DNA from: Marisediminicola senii
GTDB lineage: Bacteria; Actinomycetota; Actinomycetes; Actinomycetales; Microbacteriaceae
Direction of reading: 5' to 3'
DNA length: 52,005 nucleotides
Assembly: GCF_011057645.1 (NCBI RefSeq)
Contig: NZ_JAALGE010000018.1
Location: 1-52,005, forward strand
Part shown: piece by piece, positions 48,029 to 52,005 of the stretch
How the letters are laid out: every line of letters starts with the position of its first letter
Numbering within the stretch: position 1 is the first letter of the stretch
Position numbers and translations under genes: made by a program
The notes under the pieces: generated by a model
What the model was told of the DNA's origin: nothing
What the model saw: the letters and a program-made list of their open reading frames with translations, nothing else
Database searches by the model: none

Positions 48029-48056
48029 GACTCACAACACCCAAGGAGAAACACAC

Positions 48057-50862
<2,806 letters not shown>

Positions 50863-50870
50863 CCGGCACC

Positions 50871-51467
50871 GTGCCGAGCGACGTGCGGGAGCTGCTGTCG
50901 AGGTCCGCCCTCGAGGTGGCGCCGCTGCTGCTCGGCGCGGTGATCCGGCACGGCGACGTCGCCGTGCGGCTCACCGAGGTGGAGGCCTACCTCGGTGAGG
51001 GAGACCCGGGCTCCCATGCCTACCGGGGCCGAACTCCCCGCACCGCCGTGATGTTCGGCGAGCCGGGTCACCTCTACACGTACTTCAGTTACGGCATGCA
51101 CGTGTGTGCGAACATCGTCTGCTCGCCCGAGGGAACGGCATCGGCCGTGCTGCTGCGCGGGGGCGAGGTCACCGAGGGTCTCGACATCGCCCGCGATCGC
51201 CGAACCACTTCGAAGTCCGATACCGACCTGGCCCGCGGGCCGGCGCGGCTCACCCTGGCCCTCGGCATCACCCTCGAGCACGGGGGAGTAGACCTGATGA
51301 CCGGGCCCGTTCGCCTCGAGTTGACGACGACCGGGGTGGATGCTGCCGCCAGCGCCCGCACCGGGGTGTCGGGTCTTGGCGGGGGAGACGACTACCCCTG
51401 GCGTTTCTACATCGCCGGCGACTCCACCGTTTCGCCGTATCGGCGTTCGGTGCCGCGGACGAAGTAG
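50871..51467 (+). CDS. DNA-3-methyladenine glycosylase (AAG/MPG family)
   Basis: 198 aa from GTG 50871. Excises alkylated and deaminated purines. VRLTEVEAYLGEGDPGSHAYRGRTPRTAVMF contains the catalytic Glu and the intercalating Tyr region, GHLYTYFSYGMHVCANIVC and VLLRGGEVTEG follow, and ARGPARLTLALGI is the conserved C-terminal block. A CTG at 50859 is an alternative start. It lies 8 nt after the small membrane ORF. The next 538 nt hold no protein gene. Confidence 0.9.
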   Translation: MPSDVRELLSRSALEVAPLLLGAVIRHGDVAVRLTEVEAYLGEGDPGSHAYRGRTPRTAVMFGEPGHLYTYFSYGMHVCANIVCSPEGTASAVLLRGGEVTEGLDIARDRRTTSKSDTDLARGPARLTLALGITLEHGGVDLMTGPVRLELTTTGVDAAASARTGVSGLGGGDDYPWRFYIAGDSTVSPYRRSVPRTK

Positions 51468-51760
51468 TGCCTTCCGCACCAGCGCAACCGTCCGCTGGGA
51501 ACTGGATGGGACCCTCGCGACACGCCCGGGATGTCCCAAAAAGGGCGGTGATTTGCACCGCTGCCAATCGCACCGTAATGTTCTTTCTTGTCACCCCAAA
51601 GGTGCGGGAAGCGGAAGAGCTTCCCGGCCTCACGCGGGACCGAACCCACGGCTTCGGCCTCCGGCAGTTGGCCACATCTCGTATGTGCGTCACACCGGAC
51701 TGGGAGTACGACCCACTTGTTGCCTCACCGCAGCGGAGTCGAGCAAAAGCTCGCCGAAGC
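51468..51760. other. Intergenic region before the rRNA operon
   Basis: No gene is supported. Small hairpins are present: GCGGTG/CACCGC (51545-51561), CACAT/ATGTG (51673-51687) and CGAGC-AAAA-GCTCG (51740-51753). TTGCAC-N17-TAATGT at 51553-51581 is a weak promoter candidate. Confidence 0.5.
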
Positions 51761-51789
51761 TGGAGAGTACGAGCAACACGTGATAATTT
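51761..51789 (+). promoter_or_regulatory. Candidate rRNA operon promoter
   Basis: TGGAGA (51761-51766), 17 nt, TAATTT (51784-51789) with an extended TG upstream. It would start the rRNA leader near 51796. Confidence is limited because rRNA promoters are often multiple. Confidence 0.35.
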
Positions 51790-51795
51790 GGAGCA

Positions 51796-52005
51796 GTTGC
51801 CCTAGTTGTGAAGTCACTTTTTTGGTGGTGGAGGCTGGGTGCGTCCGATCCTTGAGAACTCAACAGCGTGCACAATGCCAAATGCCAAATACCTCGTGCA
51901 GATGGTCCGTTTCTAGCGGGTTGTTTGTAGGAGATTCCTTTGGAAAACATTTAACACAAACAAAGCAAGTCAGTAATGATTTGTTCTGTCAGTTTCAAAC
52001 TTGTC
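51796..52005 (+). ncRNA. 5-prime leader of an rRNA operon (16S gene outside the window)
   Basis: TTGAGAACTCAACAGCGTGC at 51852-51871 is the conserved leader element found shortly before 16S rRNA in many actinobacteria, implicated in antitermination and processing. The sequence then becomes unusually AT-rich up to the edge, including a tandem ATGCCAA (51874-51889). The mature 16S 5-prime end is not reached. Confidence 0.75.

Noticed and set aside
51600-51700. Possible tRNA on the minus strand (GGGTTCGGTCCC resembles a T-arm)
   Set aside because: The T-loop deviates from consensus, there is no matching acceptor stem, and the nearby CACAT/ATGTG hairpin has a 5-nt rather than 7-nt loop.

Overview
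The window is a GC-rich, gene-dense chromosomal segment from an actinobacterium, most likely a Microbacteriaceae member. I base this on the order ftsK-pgsA-cinA-clgR-DUF3046-recA-recX-miaB-miaA-dapF, the PriA-type HisA, flavin-dependent ThyX, actinobacterial GAAC-N4-GTTC SOS boxes, and abundant GTG starts. Nearly all of it is core metabolism and information processing. I see no prophage, insertion sequence, CRISPR array or integrase.

Layout. 1-5.9 kb: tail of an upstream gene (probably pnp), an M16 peptidase, a histidine phosphatase, a GNAT protein, dapB with a coupled small membrane protein, a TIGR01777-type epimerase and thyX. 6-10 kb: dapA and a three-gene MacAB-like ABC exporter. 10.1-20.8 kb: ftsK, pgsA, cinA-type amidase, clgR, DUF3046, recA, recX, miaB, miaA, dapF. 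20.8-27.2 kb: an rRNA-methyltransferase-like gene divergent from hflX, then metF-metE and lexA. 27.4-32.6 kb: a LysM membrane protein divergent from lexA, hisC-hisB-hisH-priA, an SseB-domain protein and a DUF1844 protein. 32.9-35.4 kb: infC-rpmI-rplT and trmH. 35.5-38.9 kb: a GluABCD-like amino-acid ABC importer. 38.9-42.4 kb: pheST. 42.5-50.7 kb: arginine biosynthesis argCJBDFGH, preceded by a candidate Arg-rich leader peptide and with no argR in its usual place. 50.7-52 kb: a 46-aa membrane protein, a 3-methyladenine DNA glycosylase and, at the right edge, the leader of an rRNA operon whose 16S gene lies outside the window.

Functional threads. Lysine/diaminopimelate genes (dapB, dapA, dapF) are dispersed. 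The SOS circuit is visible as recA, lexA and the LysM protein, each with a recognisable LexA box. Arginine, histidine and methionine synthesis form compact, translationally coupled blocks.

Regulation is the most interesting layer. About fifteen starts lie only 6-8 nt downstream of a TANNNT -10 element, so leaderless mRNAs look common. One of these would be the 33-codon ORF with an Arg-Arg-Arg run just upstream of argC; it overlaps mutually exclusive RNA stems and looks like an arginine attenuator. Other points are an ATC start for infC, a GGGAAT-N18-GTT sigmaR/H-type promoter before clgR, an intrinsic terminator inside the trmH coding sequence, and competing hairpins in the leader of the SOS LysM gene. 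Functions are assigned from motifs and synteny read by eye; no database search was run.
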